DNA of 64,000 nucleotides from assembly GCF_026262505.1 (NCBI RefSeq), contig NC_067207.1:34593176-34657175 (forward strand), in the 5' to 3' direction. The position numbers were made by a program, and so were the translations under genes. Each line of letters opens with the position of its first letter. The first letter of the stretch is position 1. The notes beneath the pieces were generated by a model that worked only from the letters and a program-made list of their open reading frames with translations, made no database searches and was not told the origin of the DNA. Below, in pieces: positions 17,208 through 28,050 of this stretch. This DNA is from Trichomonas vaginalis G3 (lineage: Eukaryota > Parabasalia > Trichomonadida > Trichomonadidae).

Positions 17208-20200
17208 ATGACTATTGCTGCATATGCGTATGAAACAAATGAAGCAAGAAGAGCACATGAACTAGTAAACGAAAACTCAACTTTAACCATTGAAGGCAAT
17301 GATTTAGTCATTGACGATGGAAAAACTAAAAAAGTCATTGATTTCGATACTTTTAACACGTATGACCCATTCATTACAACAAGTAAAGTTCCTATCATAA
17401 ATGATGGAACGGTGCAATATATAAATTCTACAGTAGATGCCTCATTAGTGAAAGTACTGAATGTTCTCATTGAATTGTTAAAGAGCTTTCGATTTGACGA
17501 CAACATTAAATGCCTAAAGAATTTAGTCATGAATGAGAAACAAATTCTCGGCGTTGCTGGTAGCAGTAATGATGTACACCTTATGACATTAGAATATTAT
17601 AACGAACATAAAGATGAACTGAAAGGAGAGAAGGTGACACCGGACCTCAAGGACCACAAGGAATACAAGGAATACAAGGAATACAAGGACCTCAAGGCGA
17701 GAACGGTTTGGATGGTGTAGATGGAAAGGATGGAAAAACTGCTAAATCATGGATATGGAACCTTATAAATACTGGTTTAACAGCTGCTTCATATGGAGTT
17801 CTTCAATACCAAATCGGAAAGATATGGGCAGTACTTGGTGAAGAAGCTTTAGATGACGTTAAAAATGCTTTGAACTTCATTTCAAATGGTTCTGATACTA
17901 TTAAAACTTTATCTGGTTGGATGCAAGAAACAAGGAGTCAAATAGATACTGTAAGACGTATAGCAAACAATGCACGTACAGGATTGGATACTTTACGAGA
18001 AGCACAAAATACACTAAAGGAAGCAAATGATATTCTTGGCTCAGTATCAGACATGCATGAAGATTGGCTTAAAGGTATTGACAAATCTTTAAAAAATCAC
18101 AGTCAGTCTATTGCTGACTACAAGAAAAGTATAGATTTTTTACATAGTGCTATGGACGTACATGATGGAAGCATAAGGAACTTACTTAATGCTAACAATA
18201 ACTTACCAGGAACTATTAAAGCATTTATAAAGTCCTTTGTAAAACCTGGTGCTCTAACATTTAGGTCTTTGAGAGCAAGAGCATTGAAGTCAAGAGATGC
18301 AGAAACTCCAACAGAACCTACAGAAGGAACTGAAACAACAGAAACTCCAGAAGAACCACCAAAACCAACGGCAAATGAAATATTGTTCGAATATTTTCCA
18401 AGATACTCTGTCCTCATTGCATACATTCAAGAAATACTTAAGAAAGCAGACTTGACTTTAGGAGATGATGAAAGTTCTGTATATCTTTTGTTCCAGTTTC
18501 AAGTAGCAGAACTTTTGGGACAGATATGCTTAATGAATGACAACATCTCTGATTTCACAAGATATGATGACGACCATGACCCCGAACACGGTGAAGAAGA
18601 AGTTTTACAAACATCCATTAAGACAGGAAAGGTTTTAACTCAAAGTCTCATTATTGACACCAAAGATGGCGAAGTGGACGTTCTTCAAGAGCTGAAGAAA
18701 AATACTTCTTCTGGAGGTGGTGGTAGGCATGAACTTGAAATAAATGAGATAGAAGAGAAATTAGCCGAAAAAGCAGATAAAAACCATGTTCATTATATAA
18801 GTTCAGACGAACAGATTATAACGGACTACCATGGATATTTAACACAGGATGAAGAAGTGAAGACGGAAGATGTTAATTAAAGAAGATATAAATTCATTCG
18901 TGCTAAAGGTTATGACATACACTGTACTGCACAGTATGACACAGGTAAAGCACCAGAAGCATTTGGTTATAACGATGAAATTTATGCTTCATACTTCTCT
19001 GTTAAAGGTGTATTAGTTGAACCAAGATTTACTTTGAGAGTTAAGGCAAAAATAACTTTTGAAGATGCTATTAAAAGTAAAGCTGACAAAGATGAACTTG
19101 ACGCAACGAACAAAGTTTTGAAATCTCATAAACACAATATCTCCGATATAAATGAACTTCAAGCTACATTAAATAGTAAAGCTGACAAGAACCATACACA
19201 TGAATCCTTCACTACTGTTAGAGCAGACGACATAATATTGAACTATACCCTTGGTTCAAGTGCACCTTTAGAGAATCCAAGTACAAGCGTAAAAGATACA
19301 CTAAACAATTTAGATAACAGATGTATGAACATTGAAGGTCATGCCAGAAACTTTGAAACACATGAACTACCAGCAATGTTAGATAAGAAAGCTGACAAAG
19401 AACATACACATAAATCCTTCACTACTGTTAGAGCAGACGACATAATATTGAACTATGATTTGGGTTCAAGTGCACCTTTAGAGAATCCGAGTACAAGCGT
19501 AAAAGATACTCTTAACAATTTAGATAACAGTTGCAGGAATATCGAAGGTCATGCCAGAAACTTTGAAACACATGAACTACCAGCAATGTTAGATAAGAAA
19601 GCTGACAAAGAACATACACATAAATCCTTCACTACTGTTAGAGCAGACGACATAATATTGAACTATGATTTGGGTTCAAGTGCACCTTTAGAGAATCCGA
19701 GTACAAGCGTAAAAGATACTCTTAACAATTTAGATAACAGTTGCAGGAATATTGAAGGTCATGCCAGAAACTTTGAAGCATATGAACTACCAGCAATGTT
19801 AGATAAGAAAGCCGACAAAACTTATGTAGATGAAAATTATGCAAAGAAGTCGGAAGTAAATGCTGCGCTTAATGGAAAAAGCCGACAAGAACCATACACA
19901 TGAAGAATTTCAAACAATCAAGATTAAAGAAATTAAAGCATGCATCGAAATAGTAACAAAAACAGGAAGAAACGGTGCAACTGTACAAGAACAAAGAATT
20001 TATCCTCCTACTTTTCCTAATGGTTTAATAACAAACAATATAAATATTGTAGATGGCAAAGGATTTATAAATGTTAAACATGAACTTCAAACAATGAAGA
20101 CTCAGATTCTTGAAACCATATATCCTATAGGCTCTATTTATACGTCAATGAACTCAACAAATCCAGCAAGTGTTTTAGGTTTTGGTACATGGCAGCAGAT

Positions 20201-20546
20201 TGTAGACAAATTCTTATACTGTGCTAACTCTTCAAAGCAAACAGGAGGTTCGAAGAAAATTAAAGAAGCAAACCTTCCACCGCACACTCATACAGGAACT
20301 ACAAACACAACAGGTAGTCATTCACATTCAATAACAAAAAGAGGTTATACAAATCTTGCAGCAGGTTCGGATAGACAGGGAATGCATAGATATGATATTT
20401 CAAGTGACCCAGTAGATTCAAGCGCAGGTATTTTCTGTGGAACCACAGGAAATCATTCACACACTTTCACAACAAATCCAACAGGCTCGGGTGCAGATTA
20501 TATGCCACCATTTGTGACTATATTCGCATGGTATAGAGTTCAATGA
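17208..20546 (+). other. Fibre/attachment-protein coding region of B (broken)
   Basis: This 3.3-kb stretch encodes a long fibre-like protein in pieces. In order: a start MTIAAYAYETNEARRAHEL; a collagen-like Gly-X-Y tract near 17.64-17.74 kb (GPQGPQGIQG, GLDGVDGKDG); helical coiled-coil-like sequence; repeats of the form HKHNISDINELQATLNSKADKNHTH, typical of bacteriophage tail fibres; three near-identical 70-residue units; and a C-terminal tip (YPIGSIYTS, FGTWQQI, NLPPHTHTG, YMPPFVTIFAWYR) like phage baseplate/tail-fibre collar domains. The likely role was receptor binding on the virion surface. The region is broken in a few places. A related intact frame is at 36932-38449. Confidence 0.7.
19181..19810 (+). 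repeat. Three 210-bp (70-residue) tandem repeats in the fibre gene
   Basis: Units start with GCTGACAA at 19181, 19391 and 19601 and are almost identical at the DNA level. A single close copy sits in the fibre gene of element C (about 37.78-37.98 kb), which implies recent exchange or conversion between fibre genes. Confidence 0.85.
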
Positions 20547-20586
20547 ACGCGCTTGAGCCTAGAATAAAATCTTTAACTTTACATAA

Positions 20587-21672
20587 ATGAGCTTGAAAGA
20601 AGTATTCGAACAACATCCATGGAGGTCATTTAAGAAGTTCAATGAAGCTGCAAAGAGTTGGGGATTTACTAACAGAGCTGAAGTGAAAAGGTTCTTTGAC
20701 AAAAATGTTGTACATCAAACAAAAATAAACCCTTACGACTACTTTTTACCAATTTACTCCAACACTCCTGACGCATACCAATTTGACACTCTCATTCAAA
20801 GCAGAAAAGGAGGACATAAACCATTCCTCATCTTCATTAATGTTAACACTCGTAAAGCATATGCATATCCAATGAGGAATAAAGGAACTCATGAAGTTTT
20901 AAGAGTTTTACAAAAGTTTGTAGCAGAACATAGCCCAAGTACTTTAACATCAGACCAAGACAGTGCATACCTCAGCAATGAAATCACAGATTTTCTCATT
21001 AAGCATAACATAACTCACTACACTACTGAAGACCATAACCATAACATACTCGGCATCATAAACCGCTTCATAAGAACGCTCAGAGATTTAAACCAAGAGC
21101 GAGACTTTACCGAAGAAACAATGAAACATTTTCTCGAAGTATATAATTCCTCAACACATTCTACAACAGGACATACACCAAATTCAATGACACAACAACA
21201 AGAAGAAAAGTATATACAAAAGAAACGAAGCCAAACACAAAATATCAGAAATTCAACACAATTTACCCTCATTCCTGGTACAAAAGTTCGTGTAGTTCTT
21301 GACGACAAACCGTTGACAAAGAAACGTTTAAGGTTAAGTAGAAACTATTATATCGTAGACTCTACGCAAGGTAATGGATATCTTATAAAAGCTGCTGACG
21401 ACTCTATTGCGTTTTACCCTCGTCACAAATTAGTTGAAAGTAGTAATGGCAAACTTGCTGAAACCATTGACGAAGCAAAGCGAGGAGTGGTTATTGAAAT
21501 ACTTGGCTACAACATAAACGATGACACTTATAAAGTAAGATATGAAGGAGGCGTTGAAGATGTTATACCATCTAAGAACTTGAGAGAGTCAAAGTCAACA
21601 CATCTGGGACCATTAGAGCGGGAGTACTGGAAAGACAAAAATATGCCAGAAAGAATAAGAAAATTCTTCTAA
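20587..21672 (+). CDS. Maverick integrase (rve/DDE family)
   Basis: A 361-residue retroviral-type integrase that would join the element's ends to target DNA. The RNase-H-like core runs from about residue 50 to 200: YQFDTLI (first acidic), LTSDQDSAY (second), then HNILGIINRFIRTLRDL and the YNSSTHSTTGHTPNSM block typical of Maverick c-integrases. A C-terminal beta-rich region (VRVVLDDKPL, YIVDSTQGNGYLIKA) and a segment near 300-335 (VIEILGYNINDDTYKVRYEGG), possibly chromodomain-like, may bind DNA or chromatin. ATG at 20587 with TTTACATAAATG leader. The frame is uninterrupted; I make no claim on activity. Confidence 0.85.
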   Translation: MSLKEVFEQHPWRSFKKFNEAAKSWGFTNRAEVKRFFDKNVVHQTKINPYDYFLPIYSNTPDAYQFDTLIQSRKGGHKPFLIFINVNTRKAYAYPMRNKGTHEVLRVLQKFVAEHSPSTLTSDQDSAYLSNEITDFLIKHNITHYTTEDHNHNILGIINRFIRTLRDLNQERDFTEETMKHFLEVYNSSTHSTTGHTPNSMTQQQEEKYIQKKRSQTQNIRNSTQFTLIPGTKVRVVLDDKPLTKKRLRLSRNYYIVDSTQGNGYLIKAADDSIAFYPRHKLVESSNGKLAETIDEAKRGVVIEILGYNINDDTYKVRYEGGVEDVIPSKNLRESKSTHLGPLEREYWKDKNMPERIRKFF

Positions 21673-21757
21673 ACTTTTTCATTAGATGTAAATCAGACAT
21701 GAATGAGAACAGTCATGATATCATTAATGGTACCATTTATTTTTGTCATAAATTTAC

Positions 21758-22974
21758 ACCAAAAATAATGTTTAGGTGAAGAGGTGAGATCTCACCCGTT
21801 TTTTCACCTCTTTTTTCACCCTCGCCGCTTAGCGGCTCAGATTGCTTTAGCTTTCTCGTGAATTTTCATGAATTTCCTTAAGACAGAAAAAATAAAGTTA
21901 GTTTTATTTTTATTTATTTTTTTATTTTGTATAAAAGATATGATTTCAACAATCGGCACAACAACAATTCAAGCCACAAACGGCGGGACTCTGTCCACAA
22001 CTACAGCACCAAACTCGCTAGTCATGAATCCTACGTCAATGTTGGTAGAGATGAAAAGCTTTATTCCTTCTTCATATACTTTTGAAACAGAAATCCAGAA
22101 GATAAAGCAAGAACTTTTAACAAGTAATTTAGACTGTAGTGCGAAAGATGAAACAAATGAACAGTATCTTTATGAAATGGAGGACCTCATCGACCATTTG
22201 CCTAAACTACCTGAAATTCAGCAGTAAAAACTAACTATTCCTGAATTCGACGAAATTGAAGTCAAAGCAACTGACTCAGTAGAAATTAAGAAATTCATAC
22301 GTAAAGTAAATTATGAGTTTCTAGGATATCATTGCAACCATAAAGTTATGGACAAAGATTGCGACATGGTTTATAAAAATATTTCTGACCTTTACAAATC
22401 CGAAGAATTTAAGACATACGATAACTTTGTTTCATTAGTTGCAAAATGTGTATGGCAGATAAGAGATAAAGATAGAAGAGGTAAAATATGGAATGAACAG
22501 ATAAAACCAGCAGCTTTTGAGTTAAAGAAAACCATTGACGCCTTAGTTGTTCTAGCTGGTAATGTTTCAATGTATAACGCAAAAACGATGCCGCAATGTT
22601 CAAAATGTAAAGCAGCAATAAGAAAATATAACTACTCAGTCAAAGAGATAGAAAGAATGCGAAACGACTATGCAGACTTAAAGAAAGAAGCAGAAAAACC
22701 AGCAGAAAATAAAATGGATATGTTGACATTTCTTAATAAAAACTATCCAACAGCAGAAGATTTCCTTCTATCTGATGTCAAGAAGAAGTATAAAGAAACC
22801 TTCGGCATTGTTAAAACTTTTGATATCCTCAGCGAAGAAATAGAAGCTACGAAATTGTTTAGGATTTCAAATATACATCGTACAATTCATGTAAAACGCT
22901 TGTGAAAAAAGAGGTGAAAAATTAGGTGAAAAAAAGGTGAGATCTCACCTCTTCACCTAAACATTATTTTTGGT
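21758..22974 (+). mobile_element. One-gene inverted-repeat element F1, nested in B
   Basis: A 1217-bp unit with perfect 39-bp inverted ends (21758-21796 and 22936-22974). Each end has an A-rich tip (ACCAAAAATAATG), a GGTGA motif, the palindrome GGTGAGATCTCACC, and, further in, TTTTCACC copies. It lies between integrase and polymerase genes of Maverick B and carries one gene. A related unit, F2, lies at 58.6-60.1 kb with different but equivalent end motifs. No target duplication is visible. I know of no described family with this plan, but could not search. Confidence 0.75.
21940..22905 (+). pseudogene. F1-encoded protein gene, interrupted once
   Basis: The same gene as at 58946-59881, here with about one break. 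The start MISTIGTTTIQA follows the leader TTTTGTATAAAAGAT, nearly the same as in F2. Visible features: C-x4-C-like and CSKC motifs that could bind zinc (FLGYHCNHKVM, QCSKCKAAI), a helical K/E-rich middle (ERMRNDYADLKKEAEKP) and a basic C-terminus HVKRL abutting the right TIR. No transposase catalytic triad is evident. Confidence 0.65.
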
Positions 22975-23024
22975 CAAAGCTTCCACGAAAGAAAAGATTC
23001 CTCATTCGCTAAGGATTCCAATAA

Positions 23025-24629
23025 ATGAAAAACATAGATTCCATCAAAGGTTGCAGAATAGATGAGAACCACTTCGACTTAGAAAAGTATAGCACATTCT
23101 ATTGCAAACAAGATGTAAGAATTTTAAGAGAAGGTTTTGTTAAGTTCCGCAATGACATATTGAAAGAATTTGATTTAAACGTATATGACTACGTTAGTAT
23201 TTGTTCTATTGCTAACAAATTGTTTGAGAACAGAGTGTACTTCCCGAATGGAAATTTATATGACCTCTCAAATAAACCAAGAGAATTTATTTCACGCTGT
23301 ATTCAAGGTGGAAGATGTATGCTGTCAGATAACATGAAACAAAAGAGTGAAAAGAAACTCATTGCTGATTTCGACGCTGTTTCATTATATCCATCAGCTA
23401 TAGCAAGACTTTATACTTTAGAAGGTATTCCAAAGGTTATGAAGGATGAGATGTTAAGCACAGAGGATCTCATGAGACATTTATTCGATGACGACCAAAA
23501 GGAACCCATTGGTGAAAAGTTTATGTCCGGCTTCTTTGTTCTCATTAAGATAACAGAGATTGGAATACATAGACACTTTCCTTTAATAGTTTGTGACCCT
23601 GAACTAAATCCAGAACTTAACGTTCCCAGAAGTTCAAACACTTGCTGTTTAATGTATGTTGACCATATAACATTACAAGACCTCATAAAATATCAAGGTG
23701 TCAAATGTGAAGTGTTGCAAGGATACTATTACGATGGAAACAGAGATATTAGAATAAGAGATGAAGTAAAGAAGTTGTTTGAGTTAAGGTTAAAGTATAA
23801 GAAAGAAGGAAATCCTTTGCAAGAAAATATAAAGCTCATTCTGAACAGTATTTATGGCAAAACTATTCTATCTCCTATTGAGTCAAAAATAACCATAGTA
23901 AATGACAAAGATGCTATAAGATATGCCATCAGAAACTACAACCATATAGTGAAGTTCGAAGGTTTGGATGGTTCAGATAAAACTATTTTCAAGCTAACGA
24001 AAAGCATTTGCAGACACTTTAACTTCTGTCCACTTGGTGTTAACATTCTGTCTATGTCGAAGAGAATAATGTGTGAAGTATTCTGTACTGCAGAAGATAT
24101 GGGTCTTCAAATATTTTACCAGGACTGCGATAGCATGCATATTTTCAATGAAGACATACCAAAGCTTGCAGCAGAGTTTAAGAAGAGATACGGTAGAGAA
24201 CTTATTGGTAAAACATTAGGTCAGTTCCATTCTGACTTCGCAGAAATAACACCTGGAAAACAAAGTTTAGCATACAAGTCAATATTTTGTGGAAAGAAGA
24301 CTTACATAGACTTACTCACGAATGATTTAAATGAAGTTGCATTTCATGCACGTTGTAAAGGTGTAAAACAAGACGTTCTTGCTTTAACAGCTAATGAAAT
24401 GTTTCCTGAAGCTATACAATGCTATTACAATGAAGATAAGAACATTCACATACCTGTTGGAACATATGACAAAGACTCTGAGTTCAGTTTAATGAAACTT
24501 TACAAAGCACTTTATGACGGTCAAGAGATTGCATTCGACTTATGTAAGTCTTCTAGTCCTTGCTTTGCTGAAAAGTTTAACTTCTCAATAACGACTAAAA
24601 CAAGCTTTATTCGTAAGTTGAAGTTCTGA
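23025..24629 (+). CDS. Protein-primed type B-family DNA polymerase, polymerase portion
   Basis: The frame covers the fingers and palm of a family B polymerase: DFDAVSLYPSA at about residues 116-126 (motif A), KLILNSIYGKT near 277 (motif B), and YQDCDSMHI near 365 (motif C), then a GKKTYI-type segment near 425. It would copy the element's linear genome. It directly follows the nested element F1. Its relative in element C (40645-42783) is so different in sequence that the two Mavericks belong to separate lineages. Confidence 0.85.
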   Translation: MKNIDSIKGCRIDENHFDLEKYSTFYCKQDVRILREGFVKFRNDILKEFDLNVYDYVSICSIANKLFENRVYFPNGNLYDLSNKPREFISRCIQGGRCMLSDNMKQKSEKKLIADFDAVSLYPSAIARLYTLEGIPKVMKDEMLSTEDLMRHLFDDDQKEPIGEKFMSGFFVLIKITEIGIHRHFPLIVCDPELNPELNVPRSSNTCCLMYVDHITLQDLIKYQGVKCEVLQGYYYDGNRDIRIRDEVKKLFELRLKYKKEGNPLQENIKLILNSIYGKTILSPIESKITIVNDKDAIRYAIRNYNHIVKFEGLDGSDKTIFKLTKSICRHFNFCPLGVNILSMSKRIMCEVFCTAEDMGLQIFYQDCDSMHIFNEDIPKLAAEFKKRYGRELIGKTLGQFHSDFAEITPGKQSLAYKSIFCGKKTYIDLLTNDLNEVAFHARCKGVKQDVLALTANEMFPEAIQCYYNEDKNIHIPVGTYDKDSEFSLMKLYKALYDGQEIAFDLCKSSSPCFAEKFNFSITTKTSFIRKLKF

Positions 24630-24798
24630 GGTCATTTATTTTTGTCAGCAATGAGGTCATGAATGAGGTCATGAATGAGGTCATTTATTTTTGTCAGCAA
24701 TGAGGTCATGAATGAGGTCATGAATAAGGTCATTTATTTTTGTCAGCAATGAGTTCATTTATTTTTGTCAGCAATGAGGTCAGCAATGAGGTCATTCG
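24628..24798. repeat. GAGGTCA array with TTATTTTTGTCAGC spacers
   Basis: About ten copies of ATGAGGTCA-like units, four joined to TTTATTTTTGTCAGC, follow the polymerase gene. The plan (short repeated motif beside an AT-rich TTATTTTTG tract) is the same as at the ends of F1/F2, with a different motif. It may be the remains of another such element's end. Confidence 0.65.
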
Positions 24799-24824
24799 TG
24801 ATAAAAATAAAGCTAGCGTAGATT

Positions 24825-25681
24825 TTACAATACTGCGATGGTAGAGTTTAAGAGTTGTGCTTCAATGTAGAGACAGTCCTTATGGTCTGGAGGTAGCAAA
24901 ACAGGTGCTTTATGGTCATGAGTGGAGAACATGTCTATCCAAAACTCACGATTGAATCCAGTTAATTTATAGTATTTAGGGTTAGGAAGTGGTGAAGTTC
25001 TTGTATGACCAATGAACTCATTTTCAACGCCCTTACTTAAGTTTGAATATAATATAGCTTGCTTTCTATCCCAAATACCTGGAAATCTAATTTCGGAAAA
25101 TTCATTTTTCCTCGGAAGCATTGCATCATAATTGAAAACATTCTTGAAATCATCACTTGGTTCAGAGATTTGAAATCTTATACGTAATGGATTTTCTTTC
25201 TTTTTAGCTACTTCATTGAATGGTGAGAATACAATGAATTGACAGTCATGAGTTCCATCAGCATTTGCTACAAACTCGTAATGAAAAGCTATTAATCTTT
25301 CTACAATTCCTTCTTCTTTCAGTTGTGCAAGAAACTCACGTAAAGGCTGTAAAGTTTGTACTTCAATGTTAAACTTCTTTTGAAAATTTTCGTAAAATGT
25401 AATTATACAGTCTTCTAACGTCGTATCGTCATTGAAGTATTTGTATATGTGAATGTTTTGGGCGCTTAAAGACTGTTCGTCATTTTCTATCTCGACTTGA
25501 AGTATAAAGTCAACCTTTCTGAAAGCACGTGTTATATACATAGATGTTATGCCAATGTACTTCTCTTCATTTATGTTCACAATCCAGTCTGTTGGAAACT
25601 TAAACGTTACTCTGTTCCCCTTTTTTTGACGTCAGGGTTTTCACTACTGAACGCAACAGATAAAGGTATTTGTCTATACAT
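24825..25681 (-). other. Penton-like minor capsid coding region
   Basis: A minus-strand beta-rich region (longest frame 24825-25580, 251 residues) beginning near 25681 after the leader TTATTTTTATCGAACTAAATG. It has the family pattern FKFPTDWIVNINEEKYIGI near the start and the C-terminal strand CLYIEAQLLNSTIAVL, both shared with 13338-14219 and 36064-36913. Near the end, EFWIDMFSTHDHKAPVLLPP resembles the others too. Probably a second spike or penton-type protein; the region looks broken. Confidence 0.5.
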
Positions 25682-25704
25682 TTAGTTCGATAAAAATAAC
25701 CCAT

Positions 25705-25938
25705 TTACTCTTTCTTTGCTTCAGCTTCTTTAGCTTTTGCTTCAGCTTCTTCTCTAGCTTTTTTCGCCAGTAGTCTTGGGTTCTTTTGTCTTCCAGCAGC
25801 TAATGCAGCAAGTTGTTTTTCACTAAGTTTTCTCTTTGGTCTCTCTGGCTTTTGTTCTGGTTTTTGTTCCTTCAGTTCGGATAAAATTTGCTCACGAATT
25901 TCTTTCTTCAATGCTTCAACATCTATTGTCTGAGTCAT
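25705..25938 (-). CDS. Small charged, alanine-rich protein
   Basis: A 77-residue protein starting MTQTIDVEALKKEIREQIL, with a KPEQKPERPKRK centre and a long K/A/E helix at the end. The composition suggests a helical, DNA- or scaffold-binding protein. The leader TTTTTATCCGCAGTCAAATG fits the Maverick pattern. No family recognised. Confidence 0.5.
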   Translation of the reverse strand: MTQTIDVEALKKEIREQILSELKEQKPEQKPERPKRKLSEKQLAALAAGRQKNPRLLAKKAREEAEAKAKEAEAKKE

Positions 25939-25983
25939 TTGACTGCGGATAAAAATCTAACTTAAAACTTTAACCGATGTAAA

Positions 25984-26418
25984 ATGAGCTTGTCAAAATC
26001 AGAGCGAGAGTCTATTATATTAAATGACGCAAGAGGAATACAACATCCTTTCTATTACGTAAGTCAGAGTAAAGATGGTAAAATATACGTAAGAAAAAGA
26101 AAGGTACCATTAGCAAATGCAGAGAGCGACAGCATTAAGGTGCATGGCAAGGGTGAAGTCCACGAAGCCCATGTTAAGCCTTCTATTCAAACTGAAAAGT
26201 CAATAGAACAAGAAGAAAAGAAGCCAGATGTACTTTCAATAACGAACCAAGAGCTTATTGCAAAGTTCGTGAATTTCATTGAAAAACAAACCGAGTCAAA
26301 GAATCCTGACCCGCCAGTGAAAGAAGTTGAGACAAAAGAGAATGTACAGTTCATTGAAAATGTCAAGAAACAACTTCCGCCACGAATGCCAAGAAGAAGA
26401 GTGAGAATAATGAAGTAA
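25984..26418 (+). CDS. Small protein with SKDGKIYVRKRK-type domain
   Basis: A 144-residue protein. The first 45 residues (SERESIILNDARGIQHPFYYVSQSKDGKIYVRKRK) resemble the starts of 28540-28776 (VEYIKSGTIPEGFYIHTMKDGRVQFRK) and 40015-40599 (SIIESARSGNTNPNYKVTF). This defines a small shared domain of about 40 residues. The rest is K/E-rich with a basic RMPRRRVRIMK end. It lies between a small charged gene and the capsid gene, with TAAAATG leader. Role unknown. Confidence 0.55.
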   Translation: MSLSKSERESIILNDARGIQHPFYYVSQSKDGKIYVRKRKVPLANAESDSIKVHGKGEVHEAHVKPSIQTEKSIEQEEKKPDVLSITNQELIAKFVNFIEKQTESKNPDPPVKEVETKENVQFIENVKKQLPPRMPRRRVRIMK

Positions 26419-26445
26419 ATAGATATTTTTATCCGAAGTAAATAC

Positions 26446-28020
26446 ATGCAGAACGAACAGTTAAACGAATTTACTCCAGCAGAGCATATTCATCAGATTC
26501 GCTCATATTTCGATATCATAGACAATGCAGTTCAAATTGGTGACACTAATAGAAAATATTCTGACGCAAAGATTCCATCACAACCTGGAACTGCTAAAGA
26601 TAACACATGGGTAACATTCAATCTCTCACCTCCTGGTGAAAATATGTTGGACCTTTACAATACATTCATTACGTATAAAATGGAAGGTCAATTTATTGTA
26701 GATAAAGAAATTGGTTCAGGTTCCAATAAAACAAACCCACCAGGATTTTGGATTGGTTTCGATGACGCTTTCTATGCAGTTGCTGGATATCAAATCCTTG
26801 CAAATGGTCGTATCGTATATTCTCAAGACAACGCAAGAGAAGAAGCATATATAACTTCAAACTCACAAACTACCGAACAAATAAAGAAAGTAGATGTTTT
26901 CTCAAAGACTCGACATGAAGATGTATGGAGTCATTCGGGAACATGCAGAACAGGACAAATTGTTAGTGGTCCAATTACAGCAGGAAAATCATTTGATTTT
27001 AAGCTTCGTTTAAGAATTCCTGTTAGAAGATTCCTTCCATTAGAAGCTATTCGATTTATTCCAGCTTTTGCAGGAAACATTCAGCTTAAAGTAAAGTTCA
27101 GTAGCGACGCCTTACAATGCACATCTATATCTGTAAATGATATCATTGCTTTCAATCCAACTCTTAAAGTTGCATTTGCTTCAGATTCAAATCCACCGAC
27201 AAATAAATTTGTTCCATGGAATGAACCATTCACTATGATAACGAAGGCAGTAGAAGCTAGTGGAACAGTTACTATTACAACTGTAACCCAGCAACTGTTT
27301 CGAACAAAGATGGATTTTAATGAATGTTTCATTCATCCAAAGTCATTCTCTTTAGACCCTAACATTTATACAGAACTTGTAGAACATTATACAAACGAGG
27401 CTTTATGTTTTCCTGTTAAAGTTATGGATTGGATTCCTATGGACGGTTCATTCTCAAAGAATACAGATAGTTCAAGTGCAACATTTACAGCAGCTTATAC
27501 GCCTATTAATGTTAAAAGTATTTGGGCACTATTTAGAAAGAAAGACAACTATTATGTTAATTTTGAGAACCCTAAGTTTAAATATCTTCAGCTTTCCATG
27601 GGAGCTTATGGAAATATGCCTGCAGAACCCGAAAAATCATATGGACCTGTATTTTATGAAATGGTTGCGAACGCCTGCAATACAAACAATGATATGATAG
27701 GATTTAATGAAGATGTTATGAGGTCATTGGTGGATGATGGTAGTGTGGAACATAAATGGGATAGCTATGACAACACACATTTCTTATGTGGTTTTCCAAC
27801 AGAAGTGGACTTTTGCTTCCAGCAAGGTCAAACATCTACTGCTCCAATAACATACAAATTGTCTGTTAAAGGACCTATTGAACTAGCAACTGAAAATGTA
27901 CCAAAGCCACTTATTGGATTTATGAGGGATTGTTGCTTTGCCATTCAGGTGCGTGCTAATGGCATCCCAATAATAAGATTAGATGACTATAACTTAGCTA
28001 CGGACGACAGTGAGGAATAA
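26446..28020 (+). CDS. Major capsid protein candidate (element B)
   Basis: A 524-residue beta-rich protein with the length and make-up of a double-jelly-roll capsid protein. Notable stretches: FWIGFDDAFYAVAGYQILANGRIVYSQ, a strand-rich middle with RIPVRRFLPLEAIRF, and NTHFLCGFPTEVDFCFQQG before the last strand set. It is preceded by TTTTTATCCGAAGTAAATAC-ATG and followed by a membrane-protein gene. Family membership is inferred from length, order and strand pattern; an alternative is a different large virion protein. Confidence 0.65.
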   Translation: MQNEQLNEFTPAEHIHQIRSYFDIIDNAVQIGDTNRKYSDAKIPSQPGTAKDNTWVTFNLSPPGENMLDLYNTFITYKMEGQFIVDKEIGSGSNKTNPPGFWIGFDDAFYAVAGYQILANGRIVYSQDNAREEAYITSNSQTTEQIKKVDVFSKTRHEDVWSHSGTCRTGQIVSGPITAGKSFDFKLRLRIPVRRFLPLEAIRFIPAFAGNIQLKVKFSSDALQCTSISVNDIIAFNPTLKVAFASDSNPPTNKFVPWNEPFTMITKAVEASGTVTITTVTQQLFRTKMDFNECFIHPKSFSLDPNIYTELVEHYTNEALCFPVKVMDWIPMDGSFSKNTDSSSATFTAAYTPINVKSIWALFRKKDNYYVNFENPKFKYLQLSMGAYGNMPAEPEKSYGPVFYEMVANACNTNNDMIGFNEDVMRSLVDDGSVEHKWDSYDNTHFLCGFPTEVDFCFQQGQTSTAPITYKLSVKGPIELATENVPKPLIGFMRDCCFAIQVRANGIPIIRLDDYNLATDDSEE

Positions 28021-28050
28021 AGGATGAACGTTTATTTTTAAAGCTTATAA

